A DNA stretch of 64,000 bases from contig NC_064539.1 in NCBI RefSeq assembly GCF_023856365.1, positions 21,641,019 to 21,705,018 of the forward strand, in the 5' to 3' direction. The notes under the pieces are model-generated. The model searched no databases. It was not told where the DNA came from and saw only the letters and a list, made by a program, of their open reading frames with translations. Position numbers and translations under genes: made by a program. This stretch comes from Brienomyrus brachyistius (taxonomy: Eukaryota > Chordata > Actinopteri > Osteoglossiformes > Mormyridae). How positions within the stretch are numbered: position 1 is the first letter of the stretch; each line of letters opens with the position of its first letter. This document shows positions 22,501 through 33,590 of this stretch, piece by piece.

Positions 22501-25500
22501 CCTTGCCACTCATGTGACCAGATGCAAATTTTCTTGAGTGGACCAAAAGATATTCAGCGCTGTGGAATTGCTTGGGGTCAACCGAGCAAAGTGAGGCTCG
22601 TCAGAGACACGCCTTCAGAGACACTGAATGCTGGGGGAGGGGGGGCGGGGAGACATTATCAATAATGCTAATGCTGAGGAGCACATTTCAGGATGGGGGG
22701 GGGGGGGCTAAGAGGAGGTGTGACAGAGAGCTGCAATGTAACAGCGAGGGTGAGAAGGGAGGAAATGTCAACAGGAATTTCTCAACGCTGTACTTTCCCT
22801 GCTCCGCCATAGACCTGCAGCTCAGCAGCTCTGATGTGAATACACTGGATCGCCGACGAGCGCTATGGATCTCAAATCACCACCCTGGATCACGAATAGA
22901 AATCGTGGATCATGAATTAACACACCAGGTCACTAAGGGCCACAAATCCATATAGTGGATTACAAAACAACACACTGGATCAGAAATCACCACAGCAGAC
23001 TGCAGATCAAGAAGTCATACAGCAAAGACGAGTGGCCTGCAGCTCCGTACCTCGTGGGACACAGTGGCTTACATAACTGCATGCCAGTGTCCCAGGATGT
23101 ACCCAGCACAGAAGGATGCTTCATGATGTGAGTCAAGGCCTGCGAGGGAGCAGGTTAGACAAACAGCAAACTTCAGCGAAGTTGTCTGCTAAGCAAATAA
23201 ACAGAAGCATTTCAGTTTGGAAAGGCCTGGTTAGCCTGGAAAAGCCTCCATACATGCAGGGGTACTGGTATTCATGGCTATAGCCCCATGTATTTTAAGC
23301 CTATAGCCCCGAGTATTTTAAGCCTATAGCCCCAAGTATTTTAAGCCTATAGCCCGTGTATTTTCAGCCTATAGCCCCGTGTATTTTAAGCATATAGCTC
23401 AGAGTATTTTAAGCCTATAGCCCCGTATATTTTAAGCCTATAGCTCAGAGTATTTTAAGCCTATAGCCCCGTGTATTTTAAGCCTATAGCCCTGAGTAAT
23501 TTAAGCCTATAGTCTCGAGTATTTTAGCCCCCATGCCAATCTTCCTTCAAAGAAAAAAAGTCAAGCCTCAGCTAAATTTGACGGAACCTCTGATCTTTTC
23601 AATAGCTAGAAACGCCCCTGCTGGTGTACTTTTGCTGTTTGTACAGATTGACAATTGACCGCCCACCCCCCGACACCCACTGTCATCTGTCTGTGATTGA
23701 AAGAAGGAGAAAAGTTCAGCAGAGGAGACCATGGTGGGACTCCTGCACAGCTCTCCGCAGGTCTATTAATCTCTCATGAGTATTTAATCATTATCATAAT
23801 TATGTGAATCCTTTTTGACCCTATTTACCGCAGGCCAATGGTCGGCTGCATTAGGTAATGTCCTACGATTCCCTAACGTGAAAAACTGAACTTACAAGCA
23901 AAGACAGAGCATGTATGAATGGTGCATCTGACCACTGACCCTGGGGTGTACATCAGTCATTATGGTGCAGGGATAGCGTACAGCACACAGCATTTAACAA
24001 ACATACTGTCCTGTCTGCAGCTCACGCAATCAGACAGAGATAACACGAATGAGCCAATCAGTGACTGGAAAAGGGGTCACATGTTGTACTTTGGCAGTGA
24101 CTTTGCATCTGCTGGGCTCATGCAAATGATATTAAGGGTGTTATGGAAATAATCTGCTTGGTCCTTGAAGACCTGAGCCGGTTACAATCACTCTGCATGC
24201 AGCACCTCAACCTGGATGAATGGTTCGAACTTCTTCTGGAAAATGAAGGATTTCACTGCAACACTATTCCCCTATCACAAAAAGGCCATGTATCGCAGCG
24301 CATCCTTGACGGGGCAGCTTAAAGCACATGCACACGGATGGGTGTGCAGTGGCCAGAGTTTCATACGTCGACAGACTGAACATGGTGACTCTCTGAAGAT
24401 GCCTCTGTGGTGACTGTTCTGTGTTACAGGATCCTATACTAAACAGATCACTGGGATCCCCGCCCGATCCAGTGCCAGTGGAAGCTGTCCCAATCCCGGC
24501 CACAAGGACAGATGCAAACCTGATGCTGAAAATCCACCTGTGCATTCTGGTATCATACATATACCCTTATCTCCGCGGCGATTATCATGGTAACGTGGCT
24601 GGTACACCAGCATCCATTTTTAATGAGTCTTGCAGTTCGTCATAGACTTGTCTATATACAGAGTTTGGACATGGACACTAGCTTGCGCTGAAGCAGACAT
24701 GCCCACAGCTCGAGGACCGGATGGTTCCTAAGTGTGACAATTACAGTGTGAGCTCATGTCAAAAAACCTAAAGAAGCCTTTTGTTTGTTAGCGGATAGCT
24801 GTGGTTGTGTGGTCTTAGAAGCCAACACTCCATTATCTAAACAGCCCCCCACACTTAGCACATGTAGCTTCCTGAAAAAACCATAAATTAATAACTAGAG
24901 ACCTTCTAGCTTAAAGCACCGGTTAATAAAATTAGAGTTTTAGTGCGGCTGAGGTCCTGCACTCGGCAGGCATTAAGGATCACGCAGCCGTCGGTGTTTT
25001 TTTGTACCCGAGACCTGCCAGCAGCACCACCAAGGGGCCCGACCTCCCCGAGCAGTCAGCTGCGAGCAGACCCCCATGTAGGGGTCCCTCTGCTGACCCG
25101 TCCCAGCTCACTATGCCGGGAACAACCACTCACGATTAGAAACGACACTGGATCCAAAAGAGGCTCGCTTTTAACTGGATGCTGGATTTGCCCCCGGCTT
25201 AAAGCATCCAGGAAAACTGAGACAAGGATGAGAAAACAGAGGAGGGAAAACAGCAAATCTAGATTAAAAAGTAGCAAAGAGGAACTGCATTTCTCTGCAG
25301 GGCGAAAGCAGCTTGTCTTTCACAATCCAGCCGCAAAATCCGCCATGTAGCTCATTTGAAATCCAGACTCTGAGATGTTAAAGTTTAAGCCAGTAGGCTC
25401 GTTCTCTCCACGTCCCCCGTTAGTAGGGAGATCCCAGCTACTCTCTCACGTTCCTTGGCATTGTCACTCTGCGCCAGCCACATCCACATGTCAGCTCACG

Positions 25501-25599
25501 GGCACTAACGCATAGTGACATCCCGTTCAGGAGGGGCGGCCTCTGGCTTGTCACAACAGAGAGAGCGCAGAGCGGGGCAGGCGGCAGCGTACTCACCAT
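13589..25599 (-). CDS. FYB1: FYB1 (ADAP/SLAP-130), immune-cell adaptor, about 692 aa
   Basis: FYB1 links antigen-receptor signalling to integrin activation in T cells and platelets through SLP-76, FYN, SKAP and Ena/VASP. Exons: 25599-25597 (ATG only), 21619-20683, 19184-19085, 18918-18881, 18380-18358, 18010-17967, 17592-17478, 17365-17206, 17122-16996, 16898-16879, 16690-16618, 15846-15806, 15416-15368, 15157-15061, 14921-14759, 14536-14503, 14265-14234 and 13611-13589. The sum is 2079 nt, in frame. Exon 2 encodes a proline/lysine-rich disordered region starting DAKPDVKAIMARF. A helical SH3 domain begins near residue 421 (ITGPVQVIH, RITDNPEGRWLGRT), and a second near 610 (FEGEVQVL, CRNEEGKFGYV); each follows a Lys/Glu helix. 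Tyrosine motifs are EYDDV, TYEDP, LYDDV, IYDDL, VYDDV, IYDDI and the C-terminal CIYDND. The human isoforms are 783 and 829 aa. The first exon rests on the exact ATG/GTGAGT junction and on frame, so it is less certain than the rest. Confidence 0.93.
14044..14201. mobile_element. Palindromic MITE-like element in the last FYB1 intron
   Basis: Positions 14103-14128 and 14140-14165 are perfect 26-bp inverted arms (outer end GACAGTCCACATTTTTGC) separated by 11 bp. Beyond the right arm lies GGTCCCCGAGGACCGGGTTG. Diverged relatives lie at 20388-20513 and 56512-56647, and a single arm with AACCCGGTCGTCAGGGAC lies near 13783-13812. It is non-coding. As RNA it would form a long hairpin about 70 nt from the FYB1 exon at 14265-14234. 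Confidence 0.8.
14326..14446 (-). CDS. FYB1: FYB1 candidate alternative terminal exon
   Basis: After the exon at 14536-14503 (phase 2), the acceptor TGTAG at 14447 opens a frame reading SDTDASQGPKHLLIHVVP, followed by a Pro-rich tail PAPSTPPPATEMHQ. At 14335/14334 there is a CAA|GTGAGC donor-like site. Splicing there would put the next exon out of frame, since 112 nt would be added. Reading on instead gives Val-Ser and a TAA stop at 14328-14326. Skipping this exon keeps the canonical C-terminus DSDIYDDIGDDCIYDND. I infer an alternative last exon or a decayed exon. Confidence 0.5.
18566..18757 (+). mobile_element. Dispersed retroposon-like repeat ending in (ATTC)n
   Basis: The segment GCTACGATGTGGTGAGCGC, then CTGTTGGCTCATCCAGCTGG, then GTAAAGGGCTTTGGGTGTC, then AAAAGCACTATTTAAATGC ends in about eleven ATTC units at 18714-18757. 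This resembles the 3' region and tail of fish retroposons that end in short tandem repeats. It lies inside a FYB1 intron and has no coding capacity. Confidence 0.65.
20388..20513. mobile_element. Diverged copy of the palindromic MITE-like family
   Basis: The stretch from TTACCCAGCTTGGTCTTCA through TTTTGCTCCCTCCCAGCTCC to GACCAAGTTGGGAAAAACTG matches the ends and the TTTTGCTNCCTCC core of the copies at 14044-14201 and 56512-56647. The inverted arms are eroded. It sits in the FYB1 intron just downstream of the large exon. Confidence 0.65.
22277..22346 (-). pseudogene. Partial duplicate of FYB1 large-exon sequence
   Basis: Read on the minus strand this gives KSALGVTLTNPKPPTPKP, against QKPALTATLSDPKTSTPKP in the large FYB1 exon (near 21245-21180). 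The two DNA segments agree at roughly 80 percent of about 65 positions by eye. It is bordered by TTTTGCAG and by G|GTAATA, so it looks like an exon. At 70 nt it would break the frame if spliced between the ATG exon and the large exon. I call it a relic or non-functional duplicate. Confidence 0.65.
23265..23530. repeat. 23-bp tandem repeat, about 11 copies
   Basis: The unit GAGTATTTTAAGCCTATAGC plus CCC is repeated about eleven times with small substitutions (GTGTATTTT, AGAGTATTTT, ATATATTTT). It lies in FYB1 intron 1. No coding potential and no regulatory motif beyond AT richness were seen. Confidence 0.9.
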
Positions 25600-27399
25600 G
25601 TCTGGTGAAGTCCCCAGCAGCCTGGTGTGAGTGTGCACTTGTGCGCCTGTGTGCGTGTGTGCTGCCTGTGATGTGACATCCACTTCCCTCTTGTCGCGTC
25701 AGACGGACCTGTCTCTCATCACAGGAAGCTGTCTTTCTTCATTACCATCACGATTTGCCTATTTGTTGCAAAGTCTGTTCCCACCCCCTGAACAGCCTCG
25801 CCGTGTGGGCGTCGATGGCCAGTGGGCTTTTGGGGGGGGGGGGCTGGTGGCGGGAGGATGTCCCGGTCAACACAGATTTGAACAACTGCACACATATGCG
25901 AGTGAGAGGCACGGTTGTAATCTCTAGATCTGCTGCTCTCAGAATAGTGTGACATTAACAGCTTGGTGATAAACAGCAGGGGCTGAGTATAGACTAAGGC
26001 GACAAGCTAACTACTGATACTCAGCTCGGGGGCGAAGTTCAGCGTGCATCGTCCCGCACAGTACAGAACCCACGTGTGAAACAACTGCAACGGCTGTTTG
26101 ACACTGAACATGCCGCAGCTGCTGTGGGACAGAGTACCTGTACTTCTCTCTCATAGCATTAGCTGTGCTCAAAATCAATACTGGTTTCATAAAACAGAGT
26201 ACTCACTCTTGTAGAACAGAGTACTCTCACTACTCTGATGTAGTATTTGTTGTGCTCGAATGCAGTATCCAGTGTGATGAAGTAGAGTATTCACTGTACT
26301 TGAATGCAGTACTGAATCTGTTAGACCATAGTTCTCACTGTACTCAAATGTAGTACTCTCCCTCTCATAAAAATAAAATACCCACACTACTTCCACTCAG
26401 GCGTGAAAGTCTGCATATGACCTGTGGGAGGAGCTCCTGGATGTCAGACCCAGCTGGGCAGCCCTTAGCCGCAGTGTGCATGTCAGTGCCCCCCCGTGGC
26501 CAGGTGCGCATTTACATAGCAGGGAAATCACAAGCAGGAACTTGGCATCACATTGACCACTCCTCTGCAGCCAGGAGGGGAGGAACAAAACCAAACATGC
26601 GAAATGTAGGGAATTCCCTGTGTGTGTGTGTGTGTGTGTGCGTGTGTGGAATATGTTTATATTACATTGTGGGGACCAAATGTACCCCAAAACGTGATTA
26701 GAAAAACAGTTATTTTGACTTTGTTATTTTTGACTTTTCGGGGGGCAATGGGACGGCACCTCCATGCGGTGTATGAGGACAGACCCACTCGGCCCAGTGT
26801 ACATCTGGGGACACGCTCGTGTTCATACGGTCTTGATTATCTTTGCATATAATGTTTTAAGCTTAATGAACGGTTATATGATTTAATTACTACATTCACT
26901 CTGCTTACTTTGTTTGTGTACACAAACTAGTTAACTATACCATAAGATGTTTAGAAGAAAACAAACTGATGTAAATTACAGCAAGAAGGTTCTAAGCATG
27001 TGGGACTGTCCTCAGGGGAATAAGCTTAGTTTGGCGTTGGCGGTAAGCTGCTGACAGCTTCATATGGAAGAGTAACACAGAGGAAGTATCTGCATGGACA
27101 ACAGAATCACACTGCCAGTAAATATCACCCTTAACGACCCACCATAACTGCAGCTCAGTCTCACATTTCCGCAAATGATATTTACACAGCATTTTCGTCC
27201 AAAAGTGACTTTTTCAGTGACTTTTCACTGTGAATCTGGATTTTGTACTTAGCAGGTGAGGTTAAGTACCTCTTACAAACTAAGTTAACTGCTTTGCCCG
27301 CTGTTGACCATCCATCAAACCAGCCACCTTCTCCAAGTTATAGCTCTGGGTGGCTTTGGTGAGGAGTGGGGAGACTCCTTCTGAGTCACTGGTGCACCC
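25600..27399. other. Spacer between FYB1 and the CCDC80-like gene
   Basis: This holds the presumed FYB1 promoter (minus strand, above 25600) and the 3' flank of the CCDC80-like gene. A degenerate repeat built from GTACTCACT and GAATGCAGTA words spans about 26190-26370, a TG tract lies near 26620-26646, and a TTGTGGGGACC-type dispersed repeat at about 26658-26740. I see no protein-coding exon. Confidence 0.6.
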
Positions 27400-30300
27400 T
27401 CAGTCTTCTGACCTGCTGTAGAGGTAGCTCTCTTCACCAATGTCCTCGATCCTGCCACCATTATCTTCTGGGCACTCGATTCCCAGGGTGACTTGTAGTT
27501 TCTGTTCCTGCTGTCGCAACTCTGTGGAGTCCACGACGTCATAGATGCTGGCCATCGACCACATGGGGGTGGGAAACCAGGCCCTGACGTCACCGCCTTT
27601 GCCCACCACCACCATGCTGAAGTAGTCCCGGCTGATTTTCAGCTGCTCGCGAAGCCCGTTGACCGAATCCGCAGAGAGCCGCTCCACCTCCGACTGGCTT
27701 TTCCCTGGGGAGGGATACAAACAGGGTGCATCTCGTGATATTGCAGCTGCAGAGGATGAAACCGATTGCATAAGTGTCAGGGAGCAAAAGTGGGTGTGTC
27801 TCTGACACACGGATGGCTCACCGTTTAGTGGAAAGAGCTCCACAAAGCCGGAAGCTGAGGGTCCCTCACCAACCAGCTTCAGCAACGCAAAATGCCGTAT
27901 TCCTGAGCGGAAAAAATACATGAGACTGCAGCAGAGCTCTGCTTGGTGCTGGTGGAGGATCACTGTGGAACATTAGAGTAAAAGCCACATGATCCAGAGA
28001 TTCTGGACTAAACATCTCACCAAAAGATGGCTAAACTTCTCGGAATAAAAGAAAAACGATATCAGCCTCGAAACTGACAACATGCATGTGACAATTTTAA
28101 TGGTCTTAAGTGTTTTAACTTCAGTTTAAATGTGTGACATAGTTTTTTTAGTAAATGATTAGAGATTTTGTGGTCAGACCCTGCATATTTAGCTGGGCAC
28201 GTCAACTCAGCACAGAAATGCGAACATGCTGCACGTCAAGTCAGGGTCTCGTACCCAGAGGGCAGGTCTGTCCGTCCAGGGCCTGCAGCTGCTGCTGGAA
28301 TGAGTAGTCATCCTCTGTGGGGGCAGAGATGATCAGAAGCCTCCTCTTAGACACAAACCTGGGGGCCACACAAATCGTCAAGCCTTAGGGGGCTCGTTAA
28401 GCAGGATGACAGGCCTTGATGGTAACTGGGCTTGTGACTGAGGTCTCAGTGTCTTCCAGTGTGTGAGGGACTTAAGGTGTCCTGATCCCGCTCATAAACC
28501 AAAATCACCTCAGCAAAGACTTTTCACTTTTGTCCTGGTCCTGGGAGCTGGGGCAGGACCAGTAGGGCATCCCGTCCCTGCCCAGCTCAGCCTGTCTTGA
28601 CGGGAGGGCATCCAGGTGGTCCATTATCACGGTCCCAGTCACCGGGCTGTCAAAACGCTTCTGAAAGGTGGTTGGAGAACTTTAGTAGACAGAAGGGATA
28701 CAGTGGACCAGCGTCATGCTTAAGCATCACTGGACTTGGAGATGCGCAGTCTGATTCTCGCATGTGTAACTGCTGTCATGACCTGGGGAACGACAGAATC
28801 GGAGAAGCAGAGAGGAACCTACCTGTGGCTTGAGATCATAGTCAGTTAGCACCACGTGGAAGGTCCCCGGCTGCAAGGCGTACTCCCTGCGCAGCTGCGA
28901 GATAAGCTCCTGATTGGTGGATTCCTCAGAGGCCTGCTGTTGACAGGACTCCGCCCCTGCAATGAAGACACAGGGCAGCCTTCAGGAGAGCATTTAACTG
29001 AAAGCACACCAGTGAGCAGCCTGTGTGAGGGAGTCAGGCATACCGGGATTGCAGTGCTGCAGTGACAGAGTGGCGTCACCCAGGACCGTTACCACGGATA
29101 CATTCCTCAGACCCAGCTCACAGCCATGCTTCTCCATCTCTGACCTCTGCTGGATGTACTGCGGACCCTCTTTACTGGGGGCACTGATCACCTGGAGAGA
29201 GCCACAGATCCAGTATAGCCAGTAGGGGTCGTGGTGCTTAAAGAGCTGCCCTGTTATTAAAGGTCATATCCAAACTGGTATGGTCTCAGTAAAACTGAGT
29301 ATGATTATTAGCCCAACCAGTTTAAACAGAAGAGAGTAAGCGAGTGGCTAAGTCTGCCTTTCTGCTTCACGTGTTTGTGGTTGGCTGGGTGGTGTGGAGG
29401 AGGAGCATGAACTCACCAGAAGCCGCATTCTCTCTCGCTGTTTCTCCAAATATGCCCTCAGCGCTTTTCTTTCTTTCTCTGCTGCATTCTGCCCCAGTTT
29501 TCTCCCCCTTCCTTTTTCTTTCTTCTTCTTCCTCTCCTTCTTTCCTTTGCTTTTCTTCGTGGACTTTGCAGAACTTCTTTCCATCCCGGGACTCTCTACA
29601 GAGCTCACCCCGTCTCTCCTCTCGGCCCCTTTACCTCCCTGGTTGTTGCCGTTCACGTTGGCCTCCGAGCGCCAGGGGGCGCTGTCCTTACGGGTGGCTG
29701 TCTCGCCGACTGGCTGCTGGGTGGGGCCAGGCAGGACTCTGGGCCGGTGGGAGCCCTTGCGGATCACAAACCGGGACTGGCCTCTCAGGATGTCCTGTAC
29801 CTTGCTCCTCAGGGCAGACTTCCTGTCCAGGGGTTTGCGCTGTCTAACCACCATGGTGGGATTTCTCCCCCGGAGCGCGCTGAAGCCCTGACCCTGCGCC
29901 TTCTTCTTTCGTTGCCCCTTTTTCTTGGACACCTTGCACTTCACTGGAGGGGCCTTGCCAGTGAGGCGCTCCAGCTTGCGCAGGGGCATTTGGTCGATGG
30001 CCTCCAGCACGGCCTGCACCCTCACTGGGTATGGGAACCGGACGCTCTCCTGCAGGTTCTTCTTCAAGATGACCATGCAGAAGGTCTGCTCTGGGACCTG
30101 CAGGTGGTGGAGAAGCCTGCTGACTGTCTCTGGATCCAGAGTATCCTCGGTTGCGGTTCCCTGGGAGCTGTGGCGGCGCAGCGTTCCCTCCATCATAGCG
30201 TTCTGGATGATGGTGAGGATGACTGTGTCCCTGGCCGCCAGACGGCAGTTCAGGCCCTCCGCCTCCATGTCCTGGATCTGCTGCTCCATCATGCGCAAAT

Positions 30301-30544
30301 AGGAGTCTGAGCGCGTAGGGGCTACAATCAGCCACAGGCGGTTCTGACCCACCACGTCCGCTAGGAAGGCCAGCTCGGGAGACCGGCTGGTTGCCGGGCT
30401 GTCCAGCTGTCCACGGACCTGCATCTCCGCCACTTCACTAGGAAGTCGATATTCCTGGACGGGCAGCCCATGTCGGACTGCAAACAGAACTGGGCCGTGT
30501 GTCCAGAGGAGGAGCAGGAAGAGTATCGGCGGTGATGGGCTCAT
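27400..30544 (-). CDS. CCDC80-like secreted protein with three DUF4174-type domains (683 aa)
   Basis: Exons: 30544-29417, 29191-29044, 28956-28823, 28660-28509, 28358-28255, 27902-27822 and 27704-27400, totalling 684 codons with stop. The N-terminus is a signal peptide (MSPSPPILFLLLLW, then THGPVLFA, residues 1-22). Three repeats share the same opening: LWLIVAPTRSD near residue 70, VISAPSKEGP near 377 and LLIISAPTEDD near 527. They share similar ends too: VLEAIDQMPLRK, VMDHLDALPSRQ and IYDVVDSTELRQ. This is the three-domain plan of CCDC80 (DRO1/URB), an extracellular-matrix protein related to SRPX. Lys/Arg-rich segments lie near 205-225 and 320-375. Human CCDC80 is about 950 aa, so this is a shorter paralogue; I cannot say which fish ccdc80-like gene. 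A longer version of exon 6 (from 27957) also keeps frame. Confidence 0.9.
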
Positions 30545-33194
30545 CAGACTGCGGGTTCAGGACGCTAAGCTGCCACTTCTATGGATGTGGATCGACGAAT
30601 TCCAAAGATGATCAGGAGGATAAGGGAGGGAGGATCTACAGAAGGTTCTGGCATGCCAGCACTGAGTCCAACCGCTATCTGATGACAGACTGCAACCGAG
30701 GGCTGGAGTGGGAGGGGGGGGGGCGGGAGGGGGGGGGGCGGGAGGGGGGGTGTCTGAAACTCTATACCACTCTTCCTCATTGGAGGATCATAAAGAGACA
30801 GGAGCAAAAGACATGTGTTAACATGTTACAGCATTGAACATGCAGCGAGGATTTCAGAGATAACCTTGAAATGAAGGATGATTGAGAGGAATAAATCTGA
30901 GACACAGAGTTTTCCCTTGTTGGGAAGCATGGGGAAACATGGCTGAAGGTAAACACATCTGGAGACACATCTGGAGACTGGCTTCAGGGGCTGGGGGGGG
31001 GTCTTGGGCCCACCCCTTGTTACACCAAAGGCCTCTTCCAAAGGCGTCCATTTGGCTGCACTCCTGTCCAGCTCCTCGTGGGAACGCGGTGATGGAGGGC
31101 TGAGAGGATCCTCAGCGTCATTCGAGACCACCAATTTGCAACCCTCCCCTGCTAAGGTGCTCACATCTATAAGCTTTCTCTGAGCAGGAGGCGTGGGCAG
31201 AGGGTGGGGGGAGAGGGGGCCTGTGTACCAGCGTGATTAGACACAGATTTCATACCGTGGCCCAGGCCTGTCTCGCCATGCCACCGTCGAGCGCGGTTAG
31301 GATCTGCACCTTAAGGCACTTCCTGATACACCCGCTGTGCATGACTTAGAAGGGTGGTGCCTTGGAGGACAGACACCTAACTCTGGCTTGGATGCACTCA
31401 ACACACAAACCACTTCTGCATGCAGCAGCAGGAACAGGTGATAAATTGGAAGAAGCTCTATGTACGAGCAGGGCTGGTCCGCCTAGGGGCTGCCGCTAGG
31501 GTGCTGAAGCTGCTCTAGGGCTTCACATGAGCTTCCACTGCTTTGGTTCTGTACTACAGCTTCTAAAACTGAGGGAGGGGGGTCTGCAGATCGTGGCACA
31601 TGTGGTCCGGACTAGACTGCACAGCTGCACTCGGCCCACATTCCAGGAGGGGGGGGCCGTATGCGGAAACACGTGGGGAGGCCCGAAATGAAACAGCATG
31701 GGGGAAACGTGAAAGGCGCAAGGTGGGGGGAACCCACAGAGGTGTCAGACTGGGAGGGGGCACAGGACCCGAAATGGCAGGGGATAAGGGGTATGGACCA
31801 GGGACGTGTGGGCCAAGGGAGGTGAGGGAGCATGAGCTTCTGCCCCCTTTGGTCAAATGGTGTAAAGTTGAGGTCCTGAATGTCCCTTTTCAAGCTGGGA
31901 TTTTGTAAAAATATTGTTTTGGTTTTCGGAGGAGAATCTCCCCTCCCCTCCCCTCCCCAGTCTTGCACCTGCCCCTGTCTCTGCACAACCCTGGTATGCG
32001 CCCCACGCTGCAGAGCTGCTCCGGGCGAAAGGTGTCAGCTAGCTAATAGACAGCAGACGGGAGGGTTCTGCCCCCCATCCCTGCAGGGGCTCCGTGTGAG
32101 GAACAGTACACCCAGGTGGCCAGGCCCCCATCAGCCTGCCTGCAAATCTGTCCTGAGCTCCAGGGACTCGTTCCGCTGTGTGGCTCAGTGGGCTAAGCCT
32201 CTGTACCTGTGGTCAGATGGCTGCTGGTTCCAGCCCAGCCTTAACACATCTGTGGCTCCTTGAGCAAAGCCCTTAACCCCCCAGCTCCCGGGGTGCTGCT
32301 ATGGGTGGGCACCTGCAGAAAGCAAAGGGAGCTCCAGGGGATCCTCTCCCCCCCTCCCACAAGGGAACATTATAGTGCCCCCGCATAGCACACTTCACCT
32401 TACAGATTTCACTGGACTGGGACTAGGCCCAGGGGTGGATACCAATGGACAAGTAGGAGTAAAGGTCACCGGAGTAGTAGGCTGCCGTGTAGGGAGGCCA
32501 GCTGGATGCCCTAAGGCAGAGTGGCCAGGCCGTCCAGCTCTCTGTCCCTCTGGGATGGATCTCCAAGCACATTCCTCAGAGCTTTGGGGTTCGTATCCAG
32601 CTCAAGGTTACCCTGAGACAAAGTACTAAGTCACCAAGAACAGGCTCACCTGTCACTGCCCTCTCAGCTGGAGCTAAAATCGCCTCAATCTGCCTCCATA
32701 AAACCTGTCATTGGTGTGACCACCCCCCCTTTATTCTGTAGATATAAGGGCCCAGCCCCTTCCCATCAACCCCTGCTTCTTCTAGACCTGCTTATTCAGT
32801 GCCAGGGCAGAGAAGAAGGAGAGGTGGCGATTAGACCGTTAGAGGTATGTGTCTCGCCTCGCATTTTGGCCACACACTGTACACATGTGAAGTTTGCATG
32901 TCGGGCCGAGCGGATAACGCTACACCTCTGGCATACTCTCTGTGACCTTTGACCTTCCTGTGGAGGCCAGGTGTCCTACTGACCAGGAATGACCACTGAC
33001 CAAGGCGGCACCCCCCCACCCCACAGTTCACTGGACACTCAGAGTGCTGGGTGCAGGTGCCTCATTGTAAAACCCTCTGCTGACAATGACTCCTGACCTT
33101 TGCCCTTTGATCCCACTCACAACGGCCCTGGAATGTTCTGTGGCCATCCTCTGAAAGCAGCTTGCGAAGAAAGCAGGCAGAGGTTTTCGGAATG
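30545..33194. other. Spacer between the CCDC80-like gene and the PAIP1 3' end
   Basis: About 2.6 kb with no recognised exon. It holds the CCDC80-like promoter side, interrupted G-runs at 30712-30748 and a SINE near 32165-32320. A GTCCGCCTAGGGGCTGCCGC segment near 31480 resembles dispersed repeats. The frames on both strands at 31560-31990 mirror each other and look non-coding. Confidence 0.6.
32165..32320 (+). mobile_element. tRNA-derived SINE copy
   Basis: An A-box-like GTGGCTCAGTGGGCTAAGC is followed by a B-box-like TGCTGGTTCCAGCCC and then by CTCCTTGAGCAAAGCCCTTA and ACCCCCCAGCTCCCGGGG, the usual body of fish tRNA-type SINEs. It is a non-coding copy. Confidence 0.8.
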
Positions 33195-33213
33195 GACAGT
33201 ACGTGCTCTCACC

Positions 33214-33219
33214 TTTATT
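33214..33219 (-). terminator. AATAAA polyadenylation signal, candidate for PAIP1
   Basis: A canonical AATAAA on the minus strand, about 1.08 kb after the PAIP1 stop codon and followed within 30 nt by a GT-rich stretch (read on the minus strand). It is the likely 3' end signal of PAIP1. The alternative is the signal near 33660. Confidence 0.5.
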
Positions 33220-33499
33220 AATTCTCTTACATCTATGTTTCTACAAAAATAGTACAAAACTGCCAGAATAAGGGGAGAAAACAGCTTAACCATTCCAACG
33301 CATTTTATGGTTTTAAAAATAAAATGTTCCCACACTTGAAACAACATGCAAGTTAAAGCAAAGAGCAGAACTCTTAACGTGTGACCCTCCAAGAAGTGAA
33401 TGACGCGTTGGCCCACAGAACAAACACCCCAGCGGATGCGTAGTGGTGTCAAATGAGCCCTTCGCCCACCAGAATGTGAACACAGCCAAAGGGGAGGGG

Positions 33500-33590
33500 A
33501 GACCCAGGGCAATCACAGCTGTTAGAGGGTGTTCAGGGCAATCACAGCTGTTAGAGGGTGTTCAGGGCAATCACAGCTGTTAGAGGGTGT
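33500..33590. repeat. 29-bp direct repeat, three copies, in the PAIP1 3'UTR
   Basis: GGGCAATCACAGCTGTTAGA plus GGGTGTTCA occurs three times head to tail with no visible change, followed by a partial fourth start (GGGCCATCC). Such identity suggests a recent expansion. Confidence 0.9.

Larger units (their letters stand above)
21620..25596. other. FYB1 intron 1
   Basis: About 4 kb between the ATG exon and the large FYB1 exon. It holds a fragment duplicated from that large exon (22277-22346), a G-run at about 22686-22707, a degenerate GGATCAC-rich repeat at 22845-22995 and a 23-bp tandem repeat at 23265-23530. I recognise no further coding exon. The open frames at 24,943-25,350 and similar lack any family signature. 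Confidence 0.65.

Noticed and set aside
27903..27957. Longer version of CCDC80-like exon 6 starting at 27957
   Set aside because: It keeps frame, but the acceptor at 27903 (TATTTTTTCCGCTCAG) is much stronger and gives the expected domain continuity CPLGIRHFALL. Kept only as an alternative.
29747..30310. Plus-strand frame of 187 aa and overlapping frames at 29344-29891
   Set aside because: They are antisense to exon 1 of the CCDC80-like gene, which has a signal peptide, domain signature and in-frame splicing.
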